Positions 34,056 through 42,757 are shown, counted from the first letter of the stretch. The stretch is 64,000 nucleotides of DNA from Caproicibacterium argilliputei (GCF_029211325.2 NZ_CP135996.1:1736001-1800000), one strand, 5' to 3'. Notes: generated by a model not told the origin, from the letters alone. Made by a program: numbers and translations.

Positions 34056-34640
34056 ATGCTGAACTTTATTTGGACTGGAATGGTAATAATCAGTTTTATT
34101 TGTGCACTTTGCACAAATAAAATGGAGCAGCTTTCGGCTGCCATTCTCACCGGAGCAGGCAGCGCCGTCGATTTATGCCTTACCACACTCGGCATGATGT
34201 GCTTTTGGACAGGACTCATGCACGCAGCCGAACAGGGTGGGCTTACAAAACTGCTTGCGAAAGGATTATCGCCCACATTAAAAAGACTTTTCCCAAATTT
34301 GCGGAGGGACAGTCCCGCACTGGGTGCCATCTGCATGAACCTGACCGCTAACCTGCTGGGGCTGGGCAACGCCGCAACGCCGCTGGGGCTGGCTGCCATG
34401 CAGGAACTGAAAAAAGAATCGGATACCGCGCAGGGAACCGCAGACAACGCCATGGTTCTGTTTGTCGTACTGAACACCTCTTCCATTCAGTTAATTCCCA
34501 CTTTTATGGCCACGCTGCGCGCGAAGTACGGCGCAGCGCAGCCTTTTGACATTCTGCCGGCGGTGTGGGTGACCTCCGTCTGCGCCCTGCTGGCAGCCGT
34601 CACAATGGCAAAACTGCTGGAAAGGCGATTCAGTGGATAA
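34056..34640 (+). CDS. spmA: Spore maturation protein SpmA
   Basis: SpmA, with SpmB, is needed for full spore core dehydration. The 194-residue membrane protein has the Gate domain features GAGSAVDLCLTTLGMMCFW and NLTANLLGLGNAATPLGLAA. ATG 34056 has GGGGTGGTG upstream; GTG 34047 and 34050 are alternatives. It overlaps spmB by eight bases. This pair shows the organism is or descends from a spore former. Confidence 0.92.
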   Translation: MLNFIWTGMVIISFICALCTNKMEQLSAAILTGAGSAVDLCLTTLGMMCFWTGLMHAAEQGGLTKLLAKGLSPTLKRLFPNLRRDSPALGAICMNLTANLLGLGNAATPLGLAAMQELKKESDTAQGTADNAMVLFVVLNTSSIQLIPTFMATLRAKYGAAQPFDILPAVWVTSVCALLAAVTMAKLLERRFSG

Positions 34641-35157
34641 AGTCGGTGTTTACGCAGTGCCTGTTTCCGTGGTGTGCATTCTGCTGTTCTGTCTGGCACG
34701 GAAAGTTCCGGTCTTTGATGCCTTTACCGAAGGGGCACGGCAGGGGCTTAAAACCACCATCTCCATTCTTCCCACCCTGGTCGGCCTAATCACCGGCGTC
34801 ACCATGCTGCAGGCTTCCGGTGCACTGGACCTGATGGCAAACGCTCTGGCTCCGCTGATGCGTGCCGTCGGTCTGCCACCGACTGTCGCGCCGCTTGTGC
34901 TGATGAAGCCGGTGTCCGGCAGCGGCTCCACCGCTGTGCTGACACAGATTTTGCAGCAATGCGGCGCAGACAGCTTTGCCGGCCGTGTCGCCGCTGTTTT
35001 GGCTGGCAGTACGGAAACCGTGTTTTACTGCATTGCCGTGTACTACGGCAGCGTACAGGTGCGCAAAACGCGGCATACGCTGCCGGCAGCACTCTTCGGC
35101 GACTTAACTGCCTGCATAGTGGCGCCGCTTGCCATCCATTTTTTGTTTTACCGATAA
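34633..35157 (+). CDS. spmB: Spore maturation protein SpmB
   Basis: Partner of SpmA. The 174-residue membrane protein has ARQGLKTTISILPTLVGLIT, LMKPVSGSGSTAVLTQIL and AVLAGSTETVFYCIAVYYGS, all typical of SpmB. The start is GTG at 34633 inside the spmA end, indicating coupling. An intrinsic terminator follows directly. Confidence 0.92.
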   Translation: MDKVGVYAVPVSVVCILLFCLARKVPVFDAFTEGARQGLKTTISILPTLVGLITGVTMLQASGALDLMANALAPLMRAVGLPPTVAPLVLMKPVSGSGSTAVLTQILQQCGADSFAGRVAAVLAGSTETVFYCIAVYYGSVQVRKTRHTLPAALFGDLTACIVAPLAIHFLFYR

Positions 35158-35199
35158 AAAAAGCTGACCGGCGATTTTTCAACTGCCGGTCAGATTTTT
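35157..35199 (+). terminator. Intrinsic terminator after spmB
   Basis: Nine-bp stem (35164-35172 with 35185-35193) followed by ATTTTTG, with an A-run upstream that also supports the convergent minus-strand aminopeptidase gene. Confidence 0.8.
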
Positions 35200-35201
35200 G
35201 A

Positions 35202-36284
35202 TTACGGAAGAATCTGCAAATCCTTTGTGTAATGATTCAGCACTTCACAGCCGCTTTCCGTGACCAGCACCAAATCCTCAATGCGCACGCCCAAGCGGCC
35301 GGGCAGGTAAATCCCCGGCTCCACAGAAAAGACCATGCCCGGCTGCGTCACCGTTTCATTGACTGCGCTGTTGTCCGGCGGCTCATGGCAGTCGATGCCC
35401 AAGCCATGACCCAACCGATGCGTGAAATACGGTCCGTAGCCCGCCTCGGTAATCAAACGGCGCGCGGTTTTATCAATATCGGACATTTTAATTCCGGGAC
35501 GAATCATCGCTTCTGCCGCAAGGTTTGCCTGCCGTACGGTTTCGTACACCTTCCGGCTCTCCTCATCCGCTTCCTGAAAGAACGCGGTACGGGTCATATC
35601 GCACCAATAGCGGTTAATCGGAATATAAATATCAAACACCATGGAATTCCCGCGCCGGACAAGCGTATTGTCGGGGCTGTGGTGTGGGTTTGCGCCGTTT
35701 GCGCCAAAAGACACAATCATGCCCTCTGTGGAACGGTCAGCCCCATGCAGGGCAAACTGATGCTCCACATAAGCCGCCAGTTCCTTTTCAGTGGCACCCG
35801 CGCGGACTGCCGCCAGCGATGCCTGCATCACTTCGTCATTGATGCGGGAAGCACTGCGCAGCGCCGCTATTTCCTGCGCGTCTTTCCGCATACGCGCTGC
35901 GTCAACCGGTGCGCTGCCCACTTTCGGTGTAATATCTGAACGCTGACACATCAGGCTGAGCAGGTGACAACTGGGCCAGCTTTTATCTATTCCCAGTACA
36001 CCGGGGCGCACCACCTTGACCAAGTCGCGCAGCGGATCGTCTGCGTCTGTGTGCAGGTACAGCGGCACACTTCCGCCGGGCGTCAAGCTGAAAAGTTCGT
36101 TGCCAAACAATGCGCATGTGCCGTCATCACGGATATAAAGCACCAACAGCCGCTCCATCGGCTCAATCCACAGGCCGGTCAGATAATAAACCGATGCGGT
36201 TGACGTGACCAGAATCTGCGGCAGCCTCTGCCTCTTCATGTTCTCCGTAACTGTTTTTAAACGTTCCTGCTGAATTTGAATCAT
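35202..36284 (-). CDS. M24-family Xaa-Pro aminopeptidase/dipeptidase
   Basis: A cytosolic metallopeptidase removing residues next to proline. The 360-residue protein has a creatinase-like N-terminal domain and the pita-bread catalytic domain. Metal ligands are seen in VFDIYIPINRYWCDMTRT (two Asp), HRLGHGLGID (His), SVEPGIYLPG (Glu) and VRIEDLVLV (Glu). Aminopeptidase versus prolidase cannot be decided. It has its own promoter at 36329-36356. Confidence 0.9.
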   Translation of the reverse strand: MIQIQQERLKTVTENMKRQRLPQILVTSTASVYYLTGLWIEPMERLLVLYIRDDGTCALFGNELFSLTPGGSVPLYLHTDADDPLRDLVKVVRPGVLGIDKSWPSCHLLSLMCQRSDITPKVGSAPVDAARMRKDAQEIAALRSASRINDEVMQASLAAVRAGATEKELAAYVEHQFALHGADRSTEGMIVSFGANGANPHHSPDNTLVRRGNSMVFDIYIPINRYWCDMTRTAFFQEADEESRKVYETVRQANLAAEAMIRPGIKMSDIDKTARRLITEAGYGPYFTHRLGHGLGIDCHEPPDNSAVNETVTQPGMVFSVEPGIYLPGRLGVRIEDLVLVTESGCEVLNHYTKDLQILP

Positions 36285-36328
36285 TGAATGTCCTTCTTTC
36301 CCTCAGACCAAACCGAGTTCTGCTTATC

Positions 36329-36356
36329 AGTATAGCGCTGTACGGCGCTTTGTAAA
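36329..36356 (-). promoter_or_regulatory. Sigma-A promoter of the M24 peptidase gene
   Basis: On the minus strand TTTACA (36351-36356), 16-base spacer, TATACT (36329-36334). A palindrome AAAGACAAAA/TTTTGTCTTT lies just upstream (36354-36376) and may end the nfo transcript. Confidence 0.65.
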
Positions 36357-36377
36357 GACAAAACCGTTTTGTCTTTT

Positions 36378-37214
36378 TCAGTTCTCCTCCCCCACAGCTG
36401 CCCGCAGGGCAGCAATCTCCCGTGCGTGCCCCGCGGTGTCCTGTGGTGTTTCCAAAAGGAACGGCAAATCTTGCAGTGCAGGGTGTGTCAAAACACGAGT
36501 CAAGGCTGCCATACCGATAAAGCCTTCTCCAATCGCCGCGTGGCGGTCTTTATGGCTTCCACAGGTGTTTTTACTGTCGTTTAAATGAACGGCTCTCAGG
36601 CGCTCCAGGCCAATGATACGGTCAAATGCTTCCAGTACCCCGTCCAAATCGTGCACAATGTCGTACCCCGCGTCAAACACATGACAGGTGTCCAAACAAA
36701 CCCCCATCTTTTCGGAAAGCTGCACCCGGTCTAAAACCGCGCGCAGTTCCTCAAAACTGCGGCCGACCTCGGTGCCTTTGCCCGCCATGGTTTCCAGCAG
36801 CACGGTGGTGTGCTGCTCCGGTGTTAGAACCTTGTTGAGCACTGCGGCAATTTTCTCAATGCCCGCCTGCGCCCCCTGCCCCACATGGCTGCCCGGATGA
36901 AAGTTGTAGAAATTGCCCGGTAAATACTCCATACGGGCAAGGTCGTCCTGCAGGGTCTGCAGGGCAAATGCCTGCACCTCCGGTTTGGCGGCGCAGGCAT
37001 TGAGCGTGTAGGGCGCGTGCGCGACAATCGGTGCAAAGGTATGCTCTGCCATCAAACGCCGCAGCGCCTGCGCGTCCTGCGGATTCATCTCCTTTGCACG
37101 GCCGCCGCGCGGATTGCGCGTAAAAAACTGGAACGTATCTGCACCCATGCGCAGCGCCTCCTGTCCCATATGCAGGAAACCACCGGATGCGGAAAGATGG
37201 GAACCGATATGCAT
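36378..37214 (-). CDS. nfo: Endonuclease IV
   Basis: An AP endonuclease of base-excision repair. The 278-residue protein has the family opening HIGSHLSASGGF, FFTRNPRG, YNFHPGSHVG, LLETMAGKGTEVG, VCLDTCHVFDAGYD and HLNDSKNTCGSHKDRHAAIG, which carry the trinuclear zinc ligands. ATG 37214 has AAGGA upstream; six extra residues in the longer frame are not conserved. It is divergent from the TtcA-like gene. Confidence 0.95.
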   Translation of the reverse strand: MHIGSHLSASGGFLHMGQEALRMGADTFQFFTRNPRGGRAKEMNPQDAQALRRLMAEHTFAPIVAHAPYTLNACAAKPEVQAFALQTLQDDLARMEYLPGNFYNFHPGSHVGQGAQAGIEKIAAVLNKVLTPEQHTTVLLETMAGKGTEVGRSFEELRAVLDRVQLSEKMGVCLDTCHVFDAGYDIVHDLDGVLEAFDRIIGLERLRAVHLNDSKNTCGSHKDRHAAIGEGFIGMAALTRVLTHPALQDLPFLLETPQDTAGHAREIAALRAAVGEEN

Positions 37215-37249
37215 ATTCCGTCCTTCTTTCAAAAATTGAATTCTAAGGA

Positions 37250-37278
37250 TTGCGGTATAGTTTCGAAAAGATTACAAT
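37250..37278 (+). promoter_or_regulatory. Possible sigma-A promoter of the TtcA-like gene
   Basis: TTGCGG (37250-37255), 17-base spacer, TACAAT (37273-37278), about 65 bases ahead of ATG 37345. Confidence 0.5.
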
Positions 37279-37344
37279 AGAAGTAGTTCTCAGCAAGCAA
37301 AATTGAGAATCATTCTGATTATAAAACAAATAAGGAAAATTGCA

Positions 37345-38169
37345 ATGGAAAAATATCTGGAAGTAGAGCGCAGCCTTATCAAAAAATACCGCAAGCCCAT
37401 TTGGAACCGCCTCATCGGCGGCATTAAGGATTACGAGCTGATTCAGCCCGGTGACAAAATCGCCGTCTGCATTTCCGGCGGCAAAGACAGCATTTTGCTT
37501 GCCTGCTGCCTGCAGCACCTGCAGAAGTACACGGAAATTCCGTTTTCTCTGGAGTTTCTCGCCATGGACCCCGGCTACAACCCCGAAAACCGCGCCCTGC
37601 TGCTTTCCAACTGCAGTCTGCTGCACATTCCCGTGCACCTGTTTGAAACAGACATTTTCAACATTGTGGTCAAGGAAGAAAAGTCCCCGTGCTACCTGTG
37701 CGCCAGAATGCGGCGCGGCTACCTGTACCGCCATGCACAAGAACTGGGCTGCAACAAAATCGCCCTGGGGCACCACTTTGACGACGTGATTGAAACCATT
37801 CTGATGAGTATGCTTTACGGCGCGGAAATGCGCACCATGATGCCCAAACTGCACAGCAAAAACTTTCCCGGTATGCAGCTCATCCGCCCGCTGTATCTGG
37901 TGCACGAGCAAGACATCTTAGCGTGGAAGCGCTACAACGGTCTGCAGTTCCTGCAGTGTGCCTGCCGCTTTACCGAGCAGGGCGCACACAACCCCGGCAG
38001 CGCAGGCAAGCGTGCCGAAGTTAAAGCGCTGATTGCCGCCCTGCGCGCAAAAAACCCGCAGGTGGACCGCAATATCTTCCGCAGCGCGCAGGAAGTCAAT
38101 CTGGAAACCATCCTGAGCTGGCGCAGACAAAAGGAAACGCACTGCTTTTTAGAAAACTATGATAAATGA
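37345..38169 (+). CDS. TtcA/TtuA-family tRNA thiolation ATPase
   Basis: A PP-loop ATPase likely adding sulfur to tRNA. The 274-residue protein has the PP-loop SGGKDSILLAC, the conserved CYLCARMRRGYLY and GHHFDDVIETILMSMLYG. The CxxC pair and a later CAC (QFLQCACRF) could hold a 4Fe-4S cluster, as in this family. ATG 37345 follows AAGGAAAA. Exact tRNA target cannot be stated from sequence. Confidence 0.85.
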   Translation: MEKYLEVERSLIKKYRKPIWNRLIGGIKDYELIQPGDKIAVCISGGKDSILLACCLQHLQKYTEIPFSLEFLAMDPGYNPENRALLLSNCSLLHIPVHLFETDIFNIVVKEEKSPCYLCARMRRGYLYRHAQELGCNKIALGHHFDDVIETILMSMLYGAEMRTMMPKLHSKNFPGMQLIRPLYLVHEQDILAWKRYNGLQFLQCACRFTEQGAHNPGSAGKRAEVKALIAALRAKNPQVDRNIFRSAQEVNLETILSWRRQKETHCFLENYDK

Positions 38170-38187
38170 CGGATTTTTGCAGAGTTC

Positions 38188-38216
38188 TTGCATTTTCCCT
38201 CGTTTTCTGCTAAGAT
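38188..38216 (+). promoter_or_regulatory. Sigma-A promoter of folT
   Basis: TTGCAT (38188-38193), 17-base spacer, TAAGAT (38211-38216). The transcript would start just before the THF riboswitch. Confidence 0.6.
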
Positions 38217-38240
38217 GATGCCATCAAAATAAAACGTAGC

Positions 38241-38355
38241 CAGCAGAGTAGAAAATCACGCGTAAAGTGCCCGCCGAACGGGGAGTTGTCGGCAGGACGA
38301 AAAGCAAAGCCTTCGGTTTTTTTGCTTGCGGTGTGGTTTTCGCATCCCGCTGCTG
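38241..38355 (+). promoter_or_regulatory. THF (tetrahydrofolate) riboswitch upstream of folT
   Basis: The leader has the features of the THF riboswitch. The closing P1 stem CAGCAG/CTGCTG sits at 38241-38246 and 38350-38355. After it the sequence AGTAGAAAATCACGCGTAAAGTG resembles the conserved 5' block, and the 3' side GCGGTGTGGTTTTCGCATCCCGC resembles the 3' block. The 3' P1 strand also belongs to a second hairpin (TGCTGCATA/TATGCAGCA, 38351-38380). A GC hairpin with a T-rich tail at 38384-38406 follows. Folate would thus repress folate uptake, by termination or masking the ribosome site. Confidence 0.8.
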
Positions 38356-38437
38356 CATACCTCTGATGATATGCAGCACTTGATGGGCGCAGTCTGTGCG
38401 CCTTTCTGCGTGTGCTGCATCACTGGAGGTATTTTTT

Positions 38438-39013
38438 ATGCATTACAAAACCGACCTTCCTTCTCTGCTGCGTGACTCGTCCGCAGAACTGAAACGCCTG
38501 CCGAGTCTGGTCACCGCCGCCTTGCTGCTTGCACTCGGGTTAGTTCTTTCCGGGCTCGGTGTGTACGTCACCCCAACGCTGCGCATTACCTTTGCCTTTC
38601 TGGCAAACGCGGTAAACGCCCTGCTGTTTGGCCCTGCTGTTGCCATGCTGACGAGTGGTCTGGGCGACATTCTGGGGTATTTTCTGCACCCCACCGGGCC
38701 GTACTTTCCGCCCTACACCCTGACCGCTATGCTGAGCGGCTTTCTGTACGGCAGCTTTTTGTACCATCGCCCGATTAAACTGGGGCGTGTGATAGCCGCA
38801 AAGGCTTCTGTCACATTTCTTTCCAATATTCTGCTTAACACGCTCTGGAGTTCCTTACTTTACGGAAAGTCGTTTCTGGCGCTGTTTCCGCTGCGCTTTG
38901 TAAAGAACATTGCCCTGCTGCCGGTGGAAATTGCCATGCTGTTTTTTTTCGCCAAAACCGCCAAAAAAATTTACAGCGCCACTACCCGGAATTTTCATCC
39001 CCAGCAGAACTGA
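38438..39013 (+). CDS. folT: ECF folate transporter S component FolT
   Basis: The substrate-binding membrane part of an energy-coupling-factor importer for folate. The 191-residue protein has five or six membrane helices, with LVTAALLLALGLVLSGLGVY, NALLFGPAVAMLTSGLGDIL and the exposed PYTLTAMLSGFLYGSF, typical of FolT-type S components. GGAGG lies 8 bases before ATG 38438. The THF riboswitch upstream supports folate as ligand. The ECF ATPases are elsewhere. Confidence 0.88.
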   Translation: MHYKTDLPSLLRDSSAELKRLPSLVTAALLLALGLVLSGLGVYVTPTLRITFAFLANAVNALLFGPAVAMLTSGLGDILGYFLHPTGPYFPPYTLTAMLSGFLYGSFLYHRPIKLGRVIAAKASVTFLSNILLNTLWSSLLYGKSFLALFPLRFVKNIALLPVEIAMLFFFAKTAKKIYSATTRNFHPQQN

Positions 39014-39039
39014 CGCCGGGTTCCTCTTACAAACCTTTT

Positions 39040-39071
39040 CCGCGGAAGGCAGACGCTTTCCGCGGTTTTTT
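39040..39071 (+). terminator. Intrinsic terminator after folT
   Basis: Stem CCGCGGAA (39040-39047) with TTCCGCGG (39058-39065), followed by TTTTTT. Confidence 0.8.
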
Positions 39072-39072
39072 G

Positions 39073-39101
39073 TTGTCACAATCTGCGCGTTGTGGTATGA
39101 T
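39073..39101 (+). promoter_or_regulatory. Sigma-A promoter of a leader/small RNA before the ABC exporter
   Basis: TTGTCA (39073-39078), 17-base spacer, TATGAT (39096-39101). The expected start is about 39108. Confidence 0.65.
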
Positions 39102-39107
39102 AATCGT

Positions 39108-39205
39108 ATTGCAGCTGCAAAACAGCCGCAAGCCCGTTCACAGTTTCTTATGTCCGCCGGTTCTGCCGGCGATGTCTGCGAAAGTTGGTTTCGCGGACTT
39201 TTTTA
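39108..39205 (+). ncRNA. Candidate small RNA or attenuated leader
   Basis: Between the promoter and the intrinsic terminator (stem 39174-39183 with 39189-39198, then six T) is a transcript of about 98 bases without a start codon plus ribosome site. A GTCCGC at 39152-39157 could compete with the terminator arm GCGGAC at 39193-39198 and so act as an antiterminator. No known class recognised. Immediately after it is GGAGG and a 25-codon frame (39224-39301). Confidence 0.4.
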
Positions 39206-39223
39206 TTCTGGAGGCGATGAAAT

Positions 39224-39301
39224 ATGAAAAGCACATTCCGCACACGTTCCCTGTGTTTCCACCTTTCGGTCGGCATTTTCCGTACCGGTCGGCAAAGTTA
39301 A
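39224..39301 (+). pseudogene. Short open frame, possibly degraded gene
   Basis: GGAGG nine bases upstream of ATG 39224 opens a 25-codon frame that ends at 39301. The next frame (+1) stays open to about 39421 and reads like coding sequence (VPVGKVKQESVPASAKKEQ, FGLDGVTQWYKTDGQEFGF). One frameshift would join them into a protein of about 65 residues. It could be a decayed small secreted protein or a leader peptide; unsure. Confidence 0.25.
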
Positions 39302-39461
39302 ACAGGAGTCAGTCCCTGCGTCGGCTAAAAAGGAACAATGCACTGTCAAAAGCTTTGGATTGGATGGTGTGACACAATGGTACAAAACTGATGGTCAGGA
39401 ATTTGGCTTTCCATTTTCCTGATTTTCCCGTCTTTCCCTACTTTAAAATCAGGAGGTAACC

Positions 39462-41195
39462 ATGCAGTTACTGAAAAAATTTATTCGTTATTACAAACCC
39501 TACCGTGCCGTATTCTTTCTGGATCTGGTTTGCGCTCTGGCCGTTAGTCTGGTAGATCTGGCGTTCCCACAGATTCTCAGTATTTTAACCAAGACTTTCT
39601 TTACCGAACAGCCGGATGTAATCATCAGCGGCCTGCTGAAACTCGGCGTGGCACTGTTTCTCATGTACGTTATCCGCACCCTTTGTCGGTTTTACATCAC
39701 CTATCAGGGACACGTAATGGGCGCTAAGATGGAAAGCGATATGCGTCAGGATCTGTTTGACCAGTACGAGCGCTTTTCTTTTTCCTATTATGACCGCAGC
39801 AATACCGGTGAAATGATGAGCAAGCTGGTCTCCGACCTGTTTGACATTTCTGAGCTTGCACACCACGGCCCGGAAAATATCTTTATTTCCGCGGTAAAAA
39901 TCATCGGTTCTTTCGTCCTGCTGCTGATGGTCAACGTGCCGCTGACCCTGATTCTTTCCGCAGTGGTTGTGGTCATGGTGGTGTTCAGCCTGTATCAGAA
40001 CAGAAAAATGCAGGAAACCTTTATGGACAATCGCCGAAAAATCGCCGCAGTCAACGCCAGCCTGCAGGACAGCCTTGCGGGTATCCGTGTTGTCAAATCC
40101 TTTGCAAATGAAGAAATCGAACGCCGCAAGTTTGAAACGAGCAACCAGCAGTTTCTGGTTTCCAAAGAAAGCAACTATCTGCGCATGGGCATTTTCCACT
40201 CCGGCAACAATTTCTTTGAGGGAATGCTGTTTTTGACCGTGTTGGTGGCCGGCGGCTACTTCATCGCAAGGGGAACCCTATCTGCTACGGATCTGGCAGT
40301 CTATGCCCTGTACATCAATATTTTCATCAACCCCATTGAGGTTCTGATTGAGTTTACCGAACTGCTGCAGAAAGGTATTTCCGGATTCCGCCGCTTTACC
40401 GAAGTGATGGAAACCGTACCGGAAATTCAGGACGCACCGGACGCCAAAGAACTGACCAACGTGAAAGGAACCATTGACTACAAAGACGTTTCTTTCCGCT
40501 ACAATGACGAGGAATCTGTTTTGGAACACATCAATGTCCACGTGGACGCGGGCCGTTCTGTGGCGCTGGTAGGACCCTCTGGCGGCGGCAAGACCACACT
40601 GTGCTCCTTGCTGCCCCGCTTCTATGATGTGACCGGCGGCTCCGTTTGCATTGACGGGCAGGATGTCCGAACGCTGACCCAGGAAAGCCTGCGCAGTGCA
40701 ATCGGCATTGTGCAACAGGATGTGTATTTGTTTGGCGGCTCCATTCAGGAAAACATCGCCTACGGCAAGCCGGGCGCTTCCATGGAGGAAATTATAGAAG
40801 CTGCCAAGGAAGCAAATATCCACGACTTTATTTTGTCCCTGCCGGACGGCTACGACACCTACGTCGGTGAGCGAGGCGCTCGCCTCTCCGGCGGACAGAA
40901 GCAGCGCATTTCCATTGCGCGGGTGTTCCTGAAAAATCCGCCGATGCTGATTTTGGATGAAGCAACCAGCGCACTGGACAATGAAAGCGAGCAGTACATC
41001 CAGAACAGTCTGGACAAGCTGGCACACGGCCGCACGACCATCACCATTGCACACCGGCTTTCCACTATCCGCAACGCCGATGAGATTATTGTCATTGACA
41101 ACGATGGTATCCGGGAGCGCGGTACGCACGATGATTTACTTGCCAAAGACGGTTTGTACGCCAAGTACTACCAGATGCAGTTTCGAAACAATTAA
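39462..41195 (+). CDS. ABC transporter, fused permease and ATPase (MsbA/exporter type)
   Basis: A half-transporter exporter working as a dimer. The 577-residue protein has six membrane helices in the first 320 residues (FFLDLVCALAVSLVDLAFPQ at helix 1). The ATPase has Walker A GPSGGGKTT, Q-loop IVQQDVYLF, signature LSGGQKQR and Walker B MLILDEATSALD, with H-loop IAHRLST. The substrate is unknown. AGGAGG precedes ATG. A strong bidirectional terminator follows. Confidence 0.92.
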   Translation: MQLLKKFIRYYKPYRAVFFLDLVCALAVSLVDLAFPQILSILTKTFFTEQPDVIISGLLKLGVALFLMYVIRTLCRFYITYQGHVMGAKMESDMRQDLFDQYERFSFSYYDRSNTGEMMSKLVSDLFDISELAHHGPENIFISAVKIIGSFVLLLMVNVPLTLILSAVVVVMVVFSLYQNRKMQETFMDNRRKIAAVNASLQDSLAGIRVVKSFANEEIERRKFETSNQQFLVSKESNYLRMGIFHSGNNFFEGMLFLTVLVAGGYFIARGTLSATDLAVYALYINIFINPIEVLIEFTELLQKGISGFRRFTEVMETVPEIQDAPDAKELTNVKGTIDYKDVSFRYNDEESVLEHINVHVDAGRSVALVGPSGGGKTTLCSLLPRFYDVTGGSVCIDGQDVRTLTQESLRSAIGIVQQDVYLFGGSIQENIAYGKPGASMEEIIEAAKEANIHDFILSLPDGYDTYVGERGARLSGGQKQRISIARVFLKNPPMLILDEATSALDNESEQYIQNSLDKLAHGRTTITIAHRLSTIRNADEIIVIDNDGIRERGTHDDLLAKDGLYAKYYQMQFRNN

Positions 41196-41230
41196 CAGAG
41201 CTGCGTAACCCCAGCTGCAGTTCCACATTA

Positions 41231-41302
41231 TTATAATCCAAAACAGACCTGTCGCTTCGGTGGCAGGTCTGTTTTGGCGCCTTTTGCTGTTTCTTCTGCC
41301 AT
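41231..41302 (-). CDS. Short open frame with a consensus ribosome site
   Basis: On the minus strand AAGGAGGT lies eight bases before ATG 41302 and opens a 23-residue frame (MAEETAKGAKTDLPPKRQ then VCFGL) ending in the terminator stem. Upstream another open frame is cut by the IS3 element (41409). It may be a remnant of a gene broken by the insertion, or a tiny protein; unsure. Confidence 0.25.
   Translation of the reverse strand: MAEETAKGAKTDLPPKRQVCFGL
41238..41277. terminator. Bidirectional intrinsic terminator after the ABC exporter
   Basis: A perfect 14-bp inverted repeat CCAAAACAGACCTG (41238-41251) with CAGGTCTGTTTTGG (41264-41277). Confidence 0.85.
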
Positions 41303-41466
41303 TAAAAACTACCTCCTTGTTAAAAATTTGCATGACAAAGGAGCCTTTTAGCATCTTGCTCAGGACGTAAATTTCAAAGGCGTCGATTTCGATGTTGTAC
41401 AATAAAAATTGCCACCCAATTCTCAAGGATTATGATATATAATTACAGAGGATAGGAGGAATCGAA

Positions 41467-41848
41467 ATGGCAAAGCGTATTACAAAAACTTATGATCAAG
41501 AATTCAAATTCCAGGCTGTAAAATTGGCACAGGAAATCGGAGGACACAAAGCTGCAGAAGAGCTAGGAGTCCCTTCTGGACCCATTTATGCATGGGTCAA
41601 AGCATTCAAGGAAGGCCGCTTAGAGGCTAAGACAGCAGTTCACGCACCAAGTAATGGCCTTATCCCTTAATGAAGAACTTACTGAGCTTAGCAAACATGT
41701 GAAAGAACAGGATAAAGAAATCAGACGCCTGAAAGAAGAAAACGAATTTCTTGAGGAAGCAAGCGCTTTTTTCGCAGCCAGCCGTCGGAAGTCAGCAAAA
41801 ACAGAGATTAATGTTCATTGCTATGAAAACAGAAGACGGCACTCTTAA
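41467..41848 (+). pseudogene. IS3-family transposase OrfA, frameshifted
   Basis: The first frame (41467-41670) codes for the helix-turn-helix part (AKRITKTYDQEFKFQAVKLA, HKAAEELGVPSGPIYAWVKA). The normal continuation, the leucine-zipper part (EELTELSKHVKEQDKEIRRL, EENEFLEEASAFF), is in another frame from 41654. One frameshift separates them near 41655. Confidence 0.8.
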
Positions 41849-42716
41849 AGGAAAAATCTCTTTTTATTGCAAAAATTTTGGTGTCACAAGGTAGGAATTT
41901 CATCATTATTTAAAATATAAGGATAAGCCCTGGAAATACCGGTCTCTTGCAGAGGCTATGTTAGATATCTGTGCAGAAGATGAATGCAATGACACTTATG
42001 GGCGAGTGCGAATGCATCAGGCATTGGAACGAAAGCAGCCGGATGGCATTCATGTTCCAAGTGAAAGAACTGTTTACCGTGTTATGAAAGAAATTGGTAT
42101 CATCCATAGACCAAAAAGAAAACCAAATGGAATCACGAAAGCGGATAAAGAAGCCAGAAAATCCGATGATCTGATAAAACGCAACTTCAAATCTGATAAA
42201 CCCCTGGAAAAATGCGTAACAGATATGACCGAAGTAAAATGCCTGGATGGCAAACTCTATGTATCTGCAGCGTTTGATTGCTTTGATTCTGCAGTATTGG
42301 GATTAGCAATGGACACAAACATGAAAGCAACTCTATGTGAAAAAACACTGAAGAATACCTATAAATCACATCCCGGAATTCATGGATGTATCTTACATAG
42401 TGATAGGGGAACACAGTACACCAGTGAACTCTATCGTAAAGCAATCAGTAAATATGGCATTATCCAAAGTATGAACAATGCAGGTGGCAGATGCCATGAT
42501 AATGCACGCTGTGAAAGCATGTGGGCATGACTGAAAGAGGAACTTCTCTATCATCGATATGATGCCTCAAAAATGAAAATCGAACCAGTGAGAACCCTCG
42601 TCTGGAGATACTTTATCAGCTATTGGAATAACAGAAAAATATGCTCTGCCAGCAGAGGGTTACCTCCTATGGTTAAGAGACATCAGTACTACATCTCATC
42701 GCAGGATGCTGCATAG
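41820..42716 (+). pseudogene. IS3-family transposase OrfB with two nonsense codons
   Basis: The rve integrase core is clear: CVTDMTEVKCLDGKLY (first Asp), ILHSDRGTQYTSELY (second Asp), NARCESMW (Glu of DDE). In-frame TAG at 41892-41894 and TGA at 42528-42530 interrupt it. The reading continues past both to TAG at 42714 (LKEELLYHRYDAS, YFISYWNNRKICS). The element cannot make a full transposase. Confidence 0.85.
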
Positions 42717-42757
42717 TTCAAACATCCTTGAGAAAAAAGTGTAAAGAGATATTGACA

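Larger units (their letters stand above)
41409..42745 (+). mobile_element. Inactivated IS3-family insertion sequence
   Basis: Imperfect 22-base terminal inverted repeats (41409-41430 and 42724-42745; 16 of 22 match, with the inner TTCTCAAGGAT perfect) bound two transposase frames in IS3 layout. No clear target duplication is seen. Its right end lies 12 bases from the first, degenerate repeat of the CRISPR array. Confidence 0.8.
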
